In this document: in pieces, positions 1 through 13,267 of the stretch
Numbering within the stretch: position 1 is the first letter of the stretch
How the letters are laid out: each line of letters begins with the position of its first letter
NCBI GenBank assembly: GCA_013398015.1
Contig: VZRR01011663.1
Coordinates: forward strand, 682,001-746,000
Length of the DNA: 64,000 nt
Source of the DNA: Oreocharis arfaki
Taxonomy: Eukaryota; Chordata; Aves; Passeriformes; Paramythiidae
Direction of reading: 5' to 3'
Notes under the pieces: model-generated
Databases searched by the model: none
The model's input: only the letters and a program-made list of their open reading frames with translations
Told to the model about the DNA's origin: nothing
Position numbers and translations under genes: made by a program

Positions 1-2853
1 AAGATCTCTTGTTTATTTATTTACTTAAGTTGATGAGATACTACCAAATGACTAGACATAATTCTCAGGAAAAAAAAATACTGAGCAAGCGGCATTTATA
101 AACAAGTAAGAAAAAACCAGTTATATGGTTTGTGGGGTTTTTTTTAAAACTTATCTGAGAACAAGAAAGAAGGAAGTACATAAAACAGGACTGCCACTTT
201 TTAATTTCATTCACCATAAGTAAAAAAAATCTATGGAAGAATAGGGATATACGAAGTGGAGTTGTGTGTCATTTTATGTTGCAGACAGCAAGCAAGGGGT
301 GTGTAACATGCTTCCTTAGTCTTTCTTCTCTCCATCTGTCCTGCCCTGCTCACTGTCTGTCACAGCCAGTCCATCCTGTCAGTCTGGAGTTTGGCTTTAT
401 TTAGTTCTGAAGAGAAGGTGTCTCACTGTCACAAGATGTAACGAGAGTGATTAGTTCAGATTCTTTCAAAGGGAGATTGTACTTTTATGAATAAAAATAT
501 CATCTGAAATTGCATTACCTTGAGTCATAAGTAAATCCTTTAGGGCATAAACTGATCACCAACAGGCTTGACAAAGGAATGTCTTCAGGCAGTGTATTAT
601 TGCTAGTGATGAGTGATAAGTTATGTTATTTCTATACAGAAGTACTGACTTGCAGTCAAAATGGCCTTTTAATTTATTAGAACACGACAAGGAAGAAAAA
701 ACTGTAATGTCTTTCCAAGAAAGACAGGCTCTTGTACACAAAGCAACCACTCAGTGCGAGCAAGGCAGTGGGCACAGAGCTGGAGTCCCTTTTCAGACAG
801 CAGGCAGTTTTCAGATTTAAAGGAACATTATAAAGTAACCTTAAATTTATCACTAGAGAAAGAAAACCTGCTGATCAGAAAAATTAACTATTTTCTCCTT
901 CAAAAAATATTCCCTTCAAACTCTCTAGCTCATGCCCTCTGAAGGTTCAGGATGTTTGCTTTCCATTGCTTGTGAGGTGAGAAAGGCAGCTTGAACCTAT
1001 TAGTCCCTTCTCTCACGCTTTGTTTTTAACAGGTCTTGAGAACTTTGGGATGGGTGTTTCCACTCCTCACCATCACATTGCCTCTCGTCAAACAAAACAT
1101 CTTCTCAGGAGGCTGAGAGGGCTTGTCTTCCATTGAAACTCCTAGCAGGAGAAAAATAGACTCACCCACTGGAGATCAGAGGCTTCTGAGTGCCCACAGC
1201 CACTCTGTGATAGCTGGGTACCAAAAGAAAACTGGTATTATCAAAGCAAAAGTGGTGGGCTGCCATACACTGCAGTGTGGCTACTACCCTAGAGGATGGG
1301 CTGCTGGACATCTCCAGGAAAAGGGTAGCCAGGCTTCAGCGGCCAAAGGGATGCCTTAGTGGAGGTGGCAGTGGTGGTGGTGTGGAGGGACCTTTTGTCC
1401 TCAGCCCTAGGAGCTCGCCCCACTTGTAATGGTGAAAATACACACAGGTGTGTCCTCCAGCAGCAAAAAAGGGGCAAAGAATTGGGGAGTGGCTGAGCAG
1501 TTTTTAAGGGGATCCCAAGAGAGCACCATGTGTGGGGTAAGCTCAAAGCCCAGAGGGAGAACTCGCCAGGCCCCCTAAACACAGACTCATGTGTTCAAAC
1601 TTCCCCGATTCTGCTCCTTCGTGTGCAATTTCCTGAAAAAGGGTGTATCATCTAAAGTGTTTTTAAATAGGTTATACATCCCTCATCGTTATTTTAATTT
1701 TAAAATGTTCTGCAGAACTAATTATTTTTAATGTGGCTTAAAAAAAAGAAGGTGTGGTAGAATAATATGTTTAACTCTAGCAATTGAAATTTAGAACTCT
1801 TATAAAATTACCAACAGTTTTTCGAATTGCAGTTCAGAAAGTTATTTCCTTTTATGACACTCACTCCCTTCTTTATATAATATTTAACCCGTGGTGCTCT
1901 AAAGGTTATAGGAGCTGCATACTTTGGAAGGTTTATTCCTCATCCTGCTGTTCTGGCACACAAATAAGTGACCAAGTAAGTAAGTAAAGCTAAATCAATG
2001 AGGCCGGAGAAACACAAGCCAAAGTGAAAGATTGCTTATTCTTAATCCTGACTCTTTTGGGGCACTTCTTTGTGAGAATCCTGAAGTAGCTGAAGATCCT
2101 TTCAAAGAAAAGATAGTCAGAAAACTTATCCCCGGCGCTCATGTGATCAGGTAATGTACTCGATTCACACAAACAGGTAATCCACAGGGCCGCACTCTAG
2201 ACAGTTAAGTGGCTTTAACATAAACTCCTATTGCAGAGGGTTGGAAAGCAGATAAAAGCTTCATTTGTCTTCTGAACCCTCAACGAAAATCTGCCCATTA
2301 TACAGTGCAGACCTGTGTGAAGGCTCCTGGTGCCTTTTTGATGTGGGAGACGGTGTGCTTTCGGCAGGGAGTCAATGACTGGCACGCTGCTGGCTTGACT
2401 CGCCCACTCCCTGTGGCAGATCAGACCCTGGGCAGGGGCTTTGCTCCCTTGCCTGGCGTCAGCCAGCCCAAAGGCATCACCATGGGAGGACACGTCCCTT
2501 GCTTCACAGATAGGGAGGGCAACAAAGGTTTGCTTATGGCTCCTGTGAAAAACAGTTTTTTTGTGTGAGGATATTTATCATCCGCTCATGTCATCGCTCC
2601 TGGGTTTCTGGTGACAGTTGTGGCATGGACAGCATACCGAGTCTTTTATCTGTGAATGTTAACATTTCTTTGAAGACTAAGCATGAAATATATTACAACA
2701 AGTTTACTGATAGAAGAGCTGGAATGACTTCATAAGAGTAGAGGATCACTGGAACAGACACATAACTGTTTGTGACCTCTGTTTAGAAAATAAAGCAATG
2801 TTCAAAAGCACAAAACTAAACAAATATTGCATTTGTTTCAGAGGTCTGAAGCT
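1..2853. other. Unique non-coding sequence, no gene seen
   Basis: AT-rich sequence with only short, overlapping open frames on both strands, none with a recognisable domain. It holds a short GTG/GGT-rich tract at 1359-1387 and a three-unit AAGT repeat at 1974-1987. I see no transposon remnant I can name and no splice-flanked exon I would defend. Confidence 0.7.
1359..1387. repeat. Short GTG/GGT-rich simple repeat
   Basis: An imperfect run of GTG, GGT and GGA triplets of about 29 bases. It is a purine-rich degenerate microsatellite inside otherwise non-repetitive sequence. No function is implied. Confidence 0.7.
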
Positions 2854-2926
2854 GGGACCTAATCCACCTCTCAGAGGAGCTAGCAGGAGCCTTCCCATTG
2901 ACTTCAATAGGCTTTTCATCCGGCCT
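2854..2926. mobile_element. Remnant of an ancient amniote palindromic (MITE-like) element
   Basis: The stretch opens with GGGACCTAATCCA and closes with TTCATCCGGCCTC, which are degraded inverted ends. Inside, at 2894-2911, it carries CCCATTGACTTCAATAGG, the central motif of old non-autonomous palindromic repeats common in turtles, crocodilians and birds. Seen: the two ends and the centre. Recalled: the family resemblance. I cannot name the exact family without a repeat-library search. The 65-aa open frame across it (2798-2995) is chance. Confidence 0.55.
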
Positions 2927-4862
2927 CCACTTGGCCTTAAGTTATTTGTGATTAAACTTCTTTCCTTCTTTACTGATAATGCAGACAGGTATTGATGAAG
3001 CTGGTATGCATTAAATGCCCATTACAACCTGAGACATGAGCTTCTAAAAGGGATGCAGGTACCCAGAGCCACTTCCCTGGGAGCAGGGACAGCTGTCTTT
3101 TTTTCCAGGGGGTTGTGTTGTAAAGCAGTGGGATACTGTCAGCCTCTGCACCTACCCTGCCTTCCTGGAGCTTTGCACGCTCTCACGGTTCAGGAGAAAT
3201 TTAATTTCAAAGCTTGAATTTTTTCGAGTCTTGTTGATACTTTCTGTTTTCTTTAAATGCCAGTTGTTCTAGAAATAAGTAAGTAAACCATCAGATTGAA
3301 ACCCCCTCAACACCAGTCTTGAATCGAGCATTTTTGGTGTATCTTTTAAATGCTGGGCCATAAACCAATTTGTGAGTAAAAAATGCCCCTGTCATCTAAC
3401 CAACCCAAATCTGGCAGTGTAATTTTAATTTCTAAACATTAATGTTTAAAAAAATGTCTCCTTTCTAGTAGGGGTATTTGTTAAAGTTTGGGGCAATTCA
3501 TGCTGTTGCGGGTACCATTAAAATATTGAAAATATGTTTCTGAATGAAATTAAATCATTACTTTGCAGTTCTGAGCTGCTGGAAGCCAAAACCCACACTT
3601 GCTGCATGCTACTGAGATATGCTACAGAAGTTCTGCAATCTTCAAACCCCCCCGTAGTGTTTTGTGTTTGCTAGTAGGGGCAGCCCACCCAGCATAAAAA
3701 CGCATGCAAACGATTTTAACAGACAAGTATTGTGTTGACCAAGGTTTCCAGTGCTAAACTATCCAGAAAGATTTAGAAAAAAATTTTCCCTATGGTAAAA
3801 TGCATATGTGAGTTTAAAGACAAAGAGAAATGAAATGTGTTATTTATTGCCTGAAATATCCTTGATATTACACACATGTATATTTCACTTAATCCTTGTT
3901 TTGATAAATGCCCACACTGCTAAACACCTAATGTGCAACAGGATGTGGTCCCCACTTAAATTAGCAGATGGTATAGCTTCTGATTGTTAATGATGGACCT
4001 GTTTGCCAATAAAAACAATCCATGGATCAGCATGTGTGAGCCACCGAACCTCAGTAAAAGCCCAAACTAATAAGACAGAGACAGAGAAATGCTTCAGGTC
4101 ACAATCAGCAGATGGGAAATGGCCAGATGTCTGTCTGGGGCAGGGAAAGTGCAGCATGTATTTAAATATATATCTATGTTTTCATACGGCAGCAACCACT
4201 GGGAAGTTCAAATACTTGGACTAACCAAAGCAACGGTTTTGAAGTTTACTTTTGCAGTTGGGGGAAAAAAATAAACTAAAAGGACAGATACATCTCTAAA
4301 TCTGAAAATTCAGCTATCAGATATAGCTGATATGGGCACAGAAATGCTTATTACATGCAATTTAGAACTCAAGAAATAAACTGGATTTTGCAAGCAGACG
4401 AAAGCTGCATTAGGTGATTTTGGCAACATAAGATGCCATCTGTGAGCAGCTGAAAATAAAATTACATTTTAACTTTCTCTTATAATTCTGTTAAGCAAGA
4501 GATGCTATAAAATGTAACACATCGAAACAACATTTTTTGCAAAACTGTGTGACACACAAACTAATGGAGAATATTAGCTAAAAAAGTATTGAATTGGGTA
4601 ATTTCTAGAAAAGAACCAATTATATGTTTACATATTAAAAGCTTAGCTAGCTAATTTCCCAAGCATGCAGGAAGTAAAAGTATGATTAGAAATGTCAGGA
4701 TTTTTTTAAATCACATGCTACTGCAAGACTGTACATATCATATATCTCTGTCTAAAATAAATAAACCCTGCTTATTTTTCACTGAAAAGTCTTTCACTTC
4801 TGCCCAGATTAAGCAACCTGGTAACACTGTCTCTGAGAGAATTATTCATCAGCTAAAAGATA
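2927..4862. other. Unique non-coding sequence, no gene seen
   Basis: AT-rich DNA with short homopolymer runs, for example a C run near 3646. All open frames are short and lack recognisable domains. I see no transposon remnant that I can name. Confidence 0.7.
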
Positions 4863-4898
4863 TGCAGGTGCTTAAGTGTCTGACTGGACTGGGGCCTA
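4863..4898. mobile_element. Half of an ancient palindromic element (terminal arm)
   Basis: CAGGTGCTTAAGTG followed by ACTGGACTGGGGCCT resembles one arm of the old amniote palindromic element whose arms read roughly GTGCTTAAGTGCTTTGCTGA ending in GGGGCC. Only one arm is recognisable; the other has decayed or was lost. A second ancient palindrome lies about 130 bases downstream. Confidence 0.5.
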
Positions 4899-5029
4899 TA
4901 AGGCAAAAATTAATTATGAGTAGAAACACGATTTACTCGTGGATTGAAGCAATTCGAACATTTCATTTAACTCCTCCATAAACGGAATTTCCCTGTGTAT
5001 AGTTCACAGTAAGAATATTTTTCCACAGG

Positions 5030-5100
5030 GATCTGATCCAGACCTCACCAGAGTCAATGACCAGATTTCCACTCACTTTGGTGGGTTCTGGATCAGTCTC
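5030..5100. mobile_element. Ancient palindromic MITE-like element with both arms
   Basis: The left arm at 5030-5048 (GATCTGATCCAGACCTCAC) is the near reverse complement of the right arm at 5081-5100 (GTGGGTTCTGGATCAGTCTC). The 32-base centre contains a degraded AGTCAATGACC motif, like the AGTCAATGG core of amniote palindromic repeats with GATCTGATCCA ends. This is the best preserved palindromic element in the window. The inverted arms are seen directly; the family assignment is from memory. It lies inside a 120-codon minus-strand open frame (4963-5325) that is therefore not a gene. Confidence 0.65.
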
Positions 5101-8100
5101 CAGCTGCGAGCTGGGTACATCTGTCTGCCTGCCAGCACCCGCCCCGTGCTCGCCCCTAGGCCAGGGCGCTCTCAGCTGAAGGGTTATGCTGAAGGACCTA
5201 CAGTACTCCAAAGGGAAGTTGCCATGAAGAAAACAGCTGTGTCTTTTGATGTCAACATCAAGCAGGAAATACAGGAATCCACCTTCAGAGGAGCTCCCGT
5301 AACCCCTTAGGACGTCTGGGTGCATAAATCCCTAGCAAGGACAAGATGAAGCGTTTTTGCCAAAACCTTGATTTCTGCTGTTGTACCTGGAAAATGGGCT
5401 CTAATATATCATAACAGTGTCAAGAAACTGCCAGTAAGAAGTACTGAGAGTGCTGGAAGGCAAGGAGAAGGAGGAAAATGGGAGATACCTGGCTGCAAAT
5501 GTCTTCCTTGGCTGGTACAAACAACACCGGATGCAGTATGACATGGATACACCCTCAGTGTGGGAAGAATGTTGTCAGACAAACATGCTTTTCTGTGGGT
5601 TTTCTCCTGCATACACACCCTCTTAGCCCAGGTAATATCCTTCTTATTCAGAATCTGCAGCTAAGACAGCTGTAGGACAGGAGCCTGTATATTGACTTTC
5701 AAAAAGCTTCGAGAAAACCCACCCTGTGAATCCTGTGGTGTTGGTCACGGTGTGTGTGCTTTGTGTCATGCACGGTATTCTGTCTATAGCATACACCACT
5801 CACTCATTAAAACGTCGGAAAGAAAGGTAGAGGTTATTCAAGCACAAGAGAACTCCTGTTCAATGGTTTGACGGAACAACAATAGAAATCTGCACCTGCA
5901 CAAGTTTCTGCCAAAACTGATCTCACACAACTGTTGATCTTGATTAAATTCATTAGGCTGGGAGAGATGGATTTCTATACATCTTATTGTGCGTGTTTTA
6001 TGGGTTATGCTCCTGGGTGGAATATAAGGTGGTTTTTGTTCAGGAGACAGTAGGAAAATCATGCTGAGACCCAGGCCTGCTTTAGAATTCAACATATTCA
6101 GCAAAAACTTTGGCCAGGACTTATTTTGGACTTCAGTAAAACTCTATTATAGGAGTTTCCGTAAGTTTAAAGGAACTGTCTGAGAGTTTGTATATATTAC
6201 AAATCCTATTCTGTACAGATTTTGCCTGCAGTAGCAAAGCAGCAGCATTTTTCAACGATTCTGGCTTAAGTTATAAAGCTCTATCCTGGAGCGATGAAAT
6301 TAGAAAAATATTTTACAAAACCAGAGCACAGGTCACATATTTGCAATATCTTTCTTTAGCATTAGCTGTCTTTGAAAGAAGTTTTATGTCACAGCTGCAC
6401 AGCACACATTGAGTAGTTGCATCTAAAATATGGAAAATAAATCACAGATTTGTCTACAATGTTAGGAAAAACAGCAGGCTTTCCTTGCTGATACTTATTC
6501 CTCCCTTCTACCTGTGTTGTGGAGATTTATCTTTGTATATGTATATACAGACATACAGAAACATACAAATTTAATTTTTGCATTTTCACTTTCCTTTGAT
6601 TTACTGTTGTGCAAACAAAAGGCTTGAGAACTGATTACAATCTTACTAAGTTAATCAGGCTGTTTATGTCAGTAATTAATCAATGTTGCCTGTAAAGGCT
6701 CAGAACCTGCCCTAAGGTACGTAATTTGCCCTTGTCTTTCACTTTGCACCATCTTTTGCATCATTACAAAGGGAGTGCAGACACATGTGATGCTGTATCC
6801 TCTGTGCACTCTTCACTCATTTTGAGCAGAGGTGTATGACAAGTGAAATCTATGGTCAGTAGAAACATGAAACTGAAATAATATAGCAAGATTAAGGAAC
6901 TTGGTGTTGTCTGATGTGAAATGGGAGAGTGGCTTTGCCCATCTCCTGGTGAGCAGAGTCCCCATCCCGAGTGGCCCTGGGAAGTCCTGCCAGCAGGAGC
7001 TCCCTTCTTACCCACATGGCTCACACAGCTGTGCTCTGCCAGAGGTGAGGCTGCTGCAGCACAGCTTGTGGGAAGCTCTGACTTGTTGCAACTATGCTGA
7101 AGTGCATCTGTGGAAAAACAAAACAGCTCTCCCGGGCTGATGTTCTGGCGCTGAGATCCATGGACATGTTTTGCAAATGTGTGTGCCTGAGTGTGCATGT
7201 GTTTGTGTACACATGGGTGTAGGCTTACAGAGCTAGAAGCAAGATGTCACAACAATGGATTAACAGAGTGCATTGCTGAATGTATAACTTAGAGCTGCTG
7301 AGCTCCAAGCAAACTGTTTATAAAGGAATTATTTTAATGTAAGACAACCCTCTCTGAGATGGAACATGGGTATAGTTTGAGAATAAGCAATGATATTATT
7401 CAACACTCCATACCAAGACAGTACCCTCCCTGCTATAATAATGTCTTTTAAAGCTGGATTTATATGCCTACTCAAACTGAAATTTGTGAAGAGTGGGTCA
7501 AGTGGAAAGGGCTAGGATCTAGTGGTGAACTTATGGCCTTTTCTAAAGCAGGTTCTGAAGTAATTTCTGAATTGAGTAATTGTACATACAGATGAAATGT
7601 TCTTTGCTACATTCTGCTGTTCTTAACTTAATGTGGGATGAGTAACCCGGAAATTGGGCTCGTATCTCCTCACTTAATACAGAAGATTACACAACTGAGG
7701 CATGCAAGGTGCTCGGCTGTCAGACAGCGAAAGCAAGGTGAGATAATTCCTATATTGTTATACAACAAATTATGTTGCCTGGACCGCACCTGATCAGGCA
7801 TTCAAGAAAGGCTTCACAAGAAACCTTAATGTACTCACTGTAAAATGTGAGGAGACTGTGGACAAGCAAAGTCAACTGGCATTATTTTGGGAACCTTCCA
7901 GCTAGATGATGAGGACCCCCTCCCTGGGGACTTCTGACCTGAGAAGTGTCCACAAGACTGCACACAACACTCTTGGTCAAAGGAATCAGAGGCAGTTCGG
8001 AGCTTCCCAAGGAGCAATGGGCATGAAAGCATCCTCTTGTTTCACTCAGAGACAAAACTTCCACAGACTCCAGTGGTGCAGTTTTATCCACATGCAAAAG

Positions 8101-9502
8101 ACAATCCAGCAGTGACACTCACACTGCAGTTACTCTGCAGTACTATGAAAAATCAACATATTCTCAAAGCAATTTCCATGGTCTTAGCATATGGCCCGTG
8201 CAGTGAGCCCTTATTTGGGTCAATGAGAGCTTCTCATGCAGAACAAGCACAAAAAACACGCACAGTCTGTGCCTGAGAGGGGGCATATGCCTGCAATAGC
8301 TAAATATTTTAACGGGAGAAACACACTTGAACAAAGGAGCTAAGTGCATAAGCCTAGGCAAGTTTTATTGAAGGCATTAATTTACACAAGCTGCATGATT
8401 GTGTTCTCATGAAATCTGCCACGCATAATTACCAAAGATGTTAATAGTCAGCAAATCAGAACAGCTGGTTATGATGATACCCAGGTTTTCTAAGAAAAGA
8501 CAGGCTTTAACCTCATCACCATTAATACTGTGAAACATACTCTGGCCAGTGCATGTGATGAGATACCCTAAATAGATGAATATCCATTGCACTCCCTGTC
8601 CTGGATAGTGCAAAAAGGCCTAATGTTGGCATTTTCTTTGATGTGGACCTTCCAGCATAATTGCTTTTAGTTGAAAAAATAAAACCCAAAGCAAATCCCT
8701 ATGAATGATGCAAAGGGAGAAAGGGCTTATGTTTTCCTTTGAAGTCATGTGAGATGTTCAGATACAGAGATTGATGCTGCTTGAGAATGTGGCCAGTATG
8801 TAGCTGCAGCCAGTTTTCACCACTTCTTTGATAAGAGTGATCTGTTGAGCCTATATTAAAACTACAGTTGGATACAAAGAATTTTTTTTTTCTCTGTATA
8901 TAATACCAAAATGCTTTCGTACCTTATTTACCCAAAAGCCATCTCTCTTCACCTTTTACCAGTTTCAATAACAATTTGGAGGTCAGTCCAGCAAACTGTT
9001 TGTATTGCAAAGACCAGCATAACCACTCTCTGCATTTCTTGTTTTATCAATTACTGATGTATTTGTTCTGAATTTCCTCCCACCCAATAACATTTCCGCA
9101 GGGCTCTCTGTGTCCATGCTTGGCATGCTAATGAAGCGTGGCTACTCACGTGCTGCTCAGGAAGTTGTGCTTGTCAATATATGCTATGCGTCAGAAACCT
9201 GCTAGTTTGGAGCAGAACCAAAACTGGGGATAACGTATGGTTACGGCTGGCTGGCAGGCTGGCACCTGGTGAGGGCTTGAATTTCCTCAGCAAATAAGGA
9301 CTGACACTAAATTCAGGGACAAACACTCGCGTTAGCATCATACAGAGCTCTCCCTCTGACAGGCTCTTTCCCAACACCTGCATTCCATACTCAGCCCACA
9401 CTGCCCTACACTTCCAGTAATGCTATTTCTGCTACGCTGTTAATTTCCTCTACACGTAAAAATAGGTCTGATGAATTTTCTGTTAAGGGTTTATTCCTCT
9501 CT
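5101..9502. other. Unique non-coding sequence, no gene seen
   Basis: A small GC-richer patch lies at about 5100-5175. A TG-rich stretch lies at 7176-7220. The longest open frame (6764-7198, minus, 144 codons) has no recognisable domain and overlaps open frames on the other strand. I see no named repeats. Confidence 0.7.
7176..7220. repeat. Degenerate TG-rich tract
   Basis: Interrupted runs of TGTG separated by CC, AG and CA units. It is a decayed dinucleotide microsatellite with possible alternating purine-pyrimidine structure. No gene association is visible. Confidence 0.6.
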
Positions 9503-9556
9503 ATTAGCCAAATCAGAATCATTAGCTCTGCTATTAGCTGTGATATTAGCTCCATA
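9503..9556. repeat. ATTAGC array (12-bp tandem units)
   Basis: ATTAGC occurs four times on the plus strand, at 9503, 9521, 9533 and 9545, spaced 18, 12 and 12 bases. The last three copies form a 12-base tandem beginning ATTAGCTCTGCT, ATTAGCTGTGAT and ATTAGCTCCATA. This is either a small decayed minisatellite or a homotypic cluster of homeodomain-like GCTAAT sites. The sequence alone cannot decide. Confidence 0.6.
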
Positions 9557-10297
9557 TCATATGTAAGATAAATCCCATCTCCTTAGACCGACAGATAATT
9601 ACGCTGACAAGGCAAAACACACCCAACAGGACCACTTCTTGTGACCATTGCAGACCTGGGTGACAGACTGGGTTCAGCCAGCTGGGGGTGTGGTGCTGGG
9701 AGTCCTATAAGCAGGAGAAAGCCCTACTCATGGCACACTGCCCACCCTGCCAAGCTCTCCCTGCTGTCCTCTATAACAATTGAACCCTGGGGCCGCTAAG
9801 CATACCACCAGGAAGTCCACAACTTCTGATCTCTCCAGTGTAACCCATTCTGAAACCTTTCTTCTCTCCCATGCTGTAGCCTTTCTGCAAGGTTGCCTCA
9901 AATCTGTGAGATGTGTGACAGCCCAGCTTGCCTCTCCTCTTGGGACAGCACCCATTGCTCCAGACCCCTTGCAGATGTTTCCCTCACCTCCTTCCTCTCA
10001 CTGACATTACCTTCGGCAGAAGTTTTGTCATGGTCAGAACTGAGCTTATGATTTTGGTGGCAGCTCCCTCCGCAAGGCATGGAAAGCCCCAGCCCTGCCA
10101 TGCATGCCATCCACTGTCCCATCCTGCCACTGGTAGTCCTGGCCTCTGGACAGAGCCCATGGCAGCAGTTGCCAGCCCCACAGCTGGACTTTGTGGGGAG
10201 CAGCAAAATCCTCTGGAATAAAACTTGGTCTGCAGCTCTCAGACATGACAGATTGCAGCAACTGACTGTGAGAGTATCCAGCCTCCTTTGTCACCGA

Positions 10298-10312
10298 CAG
10301 CAGCAGCAGCAG
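10298..10312 (+). repeat. (CAG)5 trinucleotide run
   Basis: Five perfect CAG triplets. It lies in a chance open frame (10079-10324) where it would read as glutamines. It is a common short microsatellite and nothing around it indicates an exon. Confidence 0.8.
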
Positions 10313-13248
10313 GTTTGGAGGTAAGATCAGGCTCCCGTGATAAAGGTCCCTTCCAAATGTCAGCCTGTCACATGCTGGTGGGAGAAGGACTAAAAGCATT
10401 TTAAGGGAAGGAAAATGTCTGTCGGCACCCTGCATACCTCAGAAGGCTTATAATAAGGTGCTTCTTTTAGAATGTAGCGTCTTATTATTTGTCTTTATAT
10501 ATAAATCCTGAAAGGTAAACTCCTGTATTGTAGTGGTTGACCTTAAAAGTACAATTTTCTCTTTTCCTGTAGCAGGTCAGCTTGTACCCAGTGACCCACT
10601 GAAAAAGCCACAGGAACAGTTCTTATTTGAAACAGAATTTCACAATTTTCTCTGGATGATAATCAGAATTATGATTCTTTTCAACTTAGAATTAGATAGG
10701 TTAAGTGACAAATAAAAACATGACCCATCTTTTCCGCTGATTGGTGTTTTTCTCTTTTTTGTCTCGGTTCCCTAATTTTTTCAATGCTCAGACTATGAAT
10801 ACTCTAAATCTGCTTTTCAATTTGTTGCAGCATATCATGACATTCCAGCACTGCAGATGCAGTCACCTGTAAACAGTTAATCAAATGTAAAATCCTGATT
10901 TCACATAAATATTTTCTGCAAAAATAAAACATATTTTGCATGTTCTGTTTTGTATCACTTTTTCAGTTTTTAAGGGCTCCAAAATATTTTCTGATGTCAG
11001 AGTCTGCATTACATTTTTCATTTTAAAATCTGGAGAGAAATTATGACAAATAAAATACATTTGTGACCATCTTCCCACCTGCAATATTGCTTAAAACTTT
11101 CCAAATGTCGACAAACAAGACAGGCAGTGTCTTTTTTTCGTCTTAAATCTGTGCTGACTGCTGAGAATTTTATCAAGGATGGATGTGAAGAATGATTAGA
11201 CTGAAAACCTTCATGGTTTCCACCCATGGACTGCAATGAAATAAAGTAAAGAGGCTCATTATTTCTCTTCCCACATCCATCATAGTGATTACTGCACTCT
11301 GAAAATTGGACAGCCAGGCCAAAGTACAAAGTTTTGTTTTTTTAACCACTCTCCATATTACATGTGATTTTATACCATCCCAGAACAGGGCTAAACAAAA
11401 CCAACACAAATAAACTGTTCATTAAAAATTGTTCATTAAAAAGTCTATGAGATCAAATTTACTGTGAAATCGGTAATTATTTTGTTTTATTTAACAAAGC
11501 AGTGGGAAGACAGAATATTAAATGACATAGAAAGCAATGTAGAACTCCATGTGGAAGATCGGAATAAGCTACTAAAGGGAAGCAATTTGATTTGAAAGCA
11601 AATAACACAAAATGAAGCACAGAACTTGGAATGAAAAATGCTTTGGAAAAAAATAAACCCCAGGATTTGATCTGGATCCAGTAGAGACAGTTTTTAGCGG
11701 AACTAGAATAATTTCATATTTTTCTTTTTGACGAGTTGAAATTGTTAATTTTAAGAATGTCAGTGTTTTGTGGCCACTTCTATCTCTGTGTCCTTATCTC
11801 CAGATGTGGAAACACACCCAGCTACTATGTGTGTGCTTTCCTACTTCATCCCCCATGGGGCAGGTTCTCCTGCACTATCTTAAAACAAATATTAGTTAAG
11901 TTTATGAGGCTGCTTATTTCATGGTAACTTGTGAATGATTAGTCAATGAAAAATCACTGCCTAGAGAAAGCAGATGACTGTTGAATGAGTTGAAAAACTG
12001 TGGCCAGGGAAGTCTAATACACCCTGAAGCCAGGAGAGTAATGATCAAAACCCTGTGTTCTGCATAGCCTTGTAACTTTCGCCACATCCGTCCTGTCAGA
12101 CACCCTTCCAGGCTTTCATGGAGGCACACGAGCATATAGACTTTTATCACTGAGATGTGAATTCTAGTATTTTCTGCCTTGCATTAGATAAATCTAGGAA
12201 TCCTAATCTTCCCTGTCTTCTCTGGTGAGCCCATGCTACTTAAAACATCAGCTCCAGACGCTAAGTTCTCTCATAAATCATCTAGTGCCAGAAATAGCTG
12301 GAGAAACATCTTGTATCACAATCTGAATAAATAAAGTTTGTTTTGAATTTGAAAAATCACTTAGAATGCACTTAGTGAGATTATATTAAAAATGCAGAGC
12401 TATTTGTAAAAAAATATGAAGCCACAAAAGACCAGCATGTAACTGTGTTTCAGTTTTGAAACACTTTTATTAAGGAATATCATGCTTCGTGAGCTAGGAT
12501 AGTGCCAGGTGAATGCAGAACAGAAGCAGCCCTGCAGAAACTTCTGTACTTACCAAGTCAGAAGTCTGCAGCTACTGAACAATAATCTGAAGGCTACTAT
12601 TGCTGCCATGAGATACTTGAAAACCAAAACTTTGAAAAAGCTAGTGAGTCAGTTTCTGCTTGTGATGATTATACCACTCCTCATTTTGAGTCTGTCTCAT
12701 GACATGCTTTACGTACTAATTAGTGCCTTGTCACAAAGTGGTGTTTCCAAATGAATCAAACATGACTGTTCCCTAGATATAGACACCAAGGAACATGGCA
12801 ACTAAGACTAACTTTTACAAACATAGGTACTGTAGCAGTGCCATTGTAGAAACTTTTCTTTCTTTCATTTTTTTTACAGAAAGGAAAAGGAAAAATATTG
12901 TTCACTCATCTGTCTGGTGGTTTGTCTTGGGCCAATCAAGGCTATTGTATTCTGAGTGAGGGGTTTAATGCTTTAAATATTTTTCACAAGATAGATTAAT
13001 CTGTCTTCTGCACTAAGAACCTCCTCTCTCATGGAGGCAATGGATATGGGCTGGGTGTACCTCGGAGTGCAGAGGCAGGTTTCCTCCGTGGAGTGAAGTT
13101 TATCTCCAGGGAGCGGGACGAAAGCAAGGCCATGGCTGCAGTCTCTGTCTACTGTCTTATACTCGTCTTCTCATTCCAAAGTACAACAGGACATGAAAAG
13201 TTCAAGGACTGGTGGGCTCATGGAGTAGCAGCATGATAACCTCGTAGC

Positions 13249-13267
13249 ACCACAGTTTCACTGTGGT
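13249..13267. repeat. Short perfect hairpin
   Basis: ACCACAGT, loop TTC, ACTGTGGT gives an 8-bp perfect inverted repeat. It is too short for a microRNA precursor and has no T run for a bacterial-type terminator. Probably incidental. Confidence 0.5.

Noticed and set aside
4963..5325. 120-codon minus-strand open frame
   Set aside because: It runs through the palindromic element at 5030-5100 and shows no domain.
13249..13267. Hairpin considered as a microRNA precursor or terminator
   Set aside because: The 8-bp stem is far too short for a microRNA precursor and the genome is eukaryotic.
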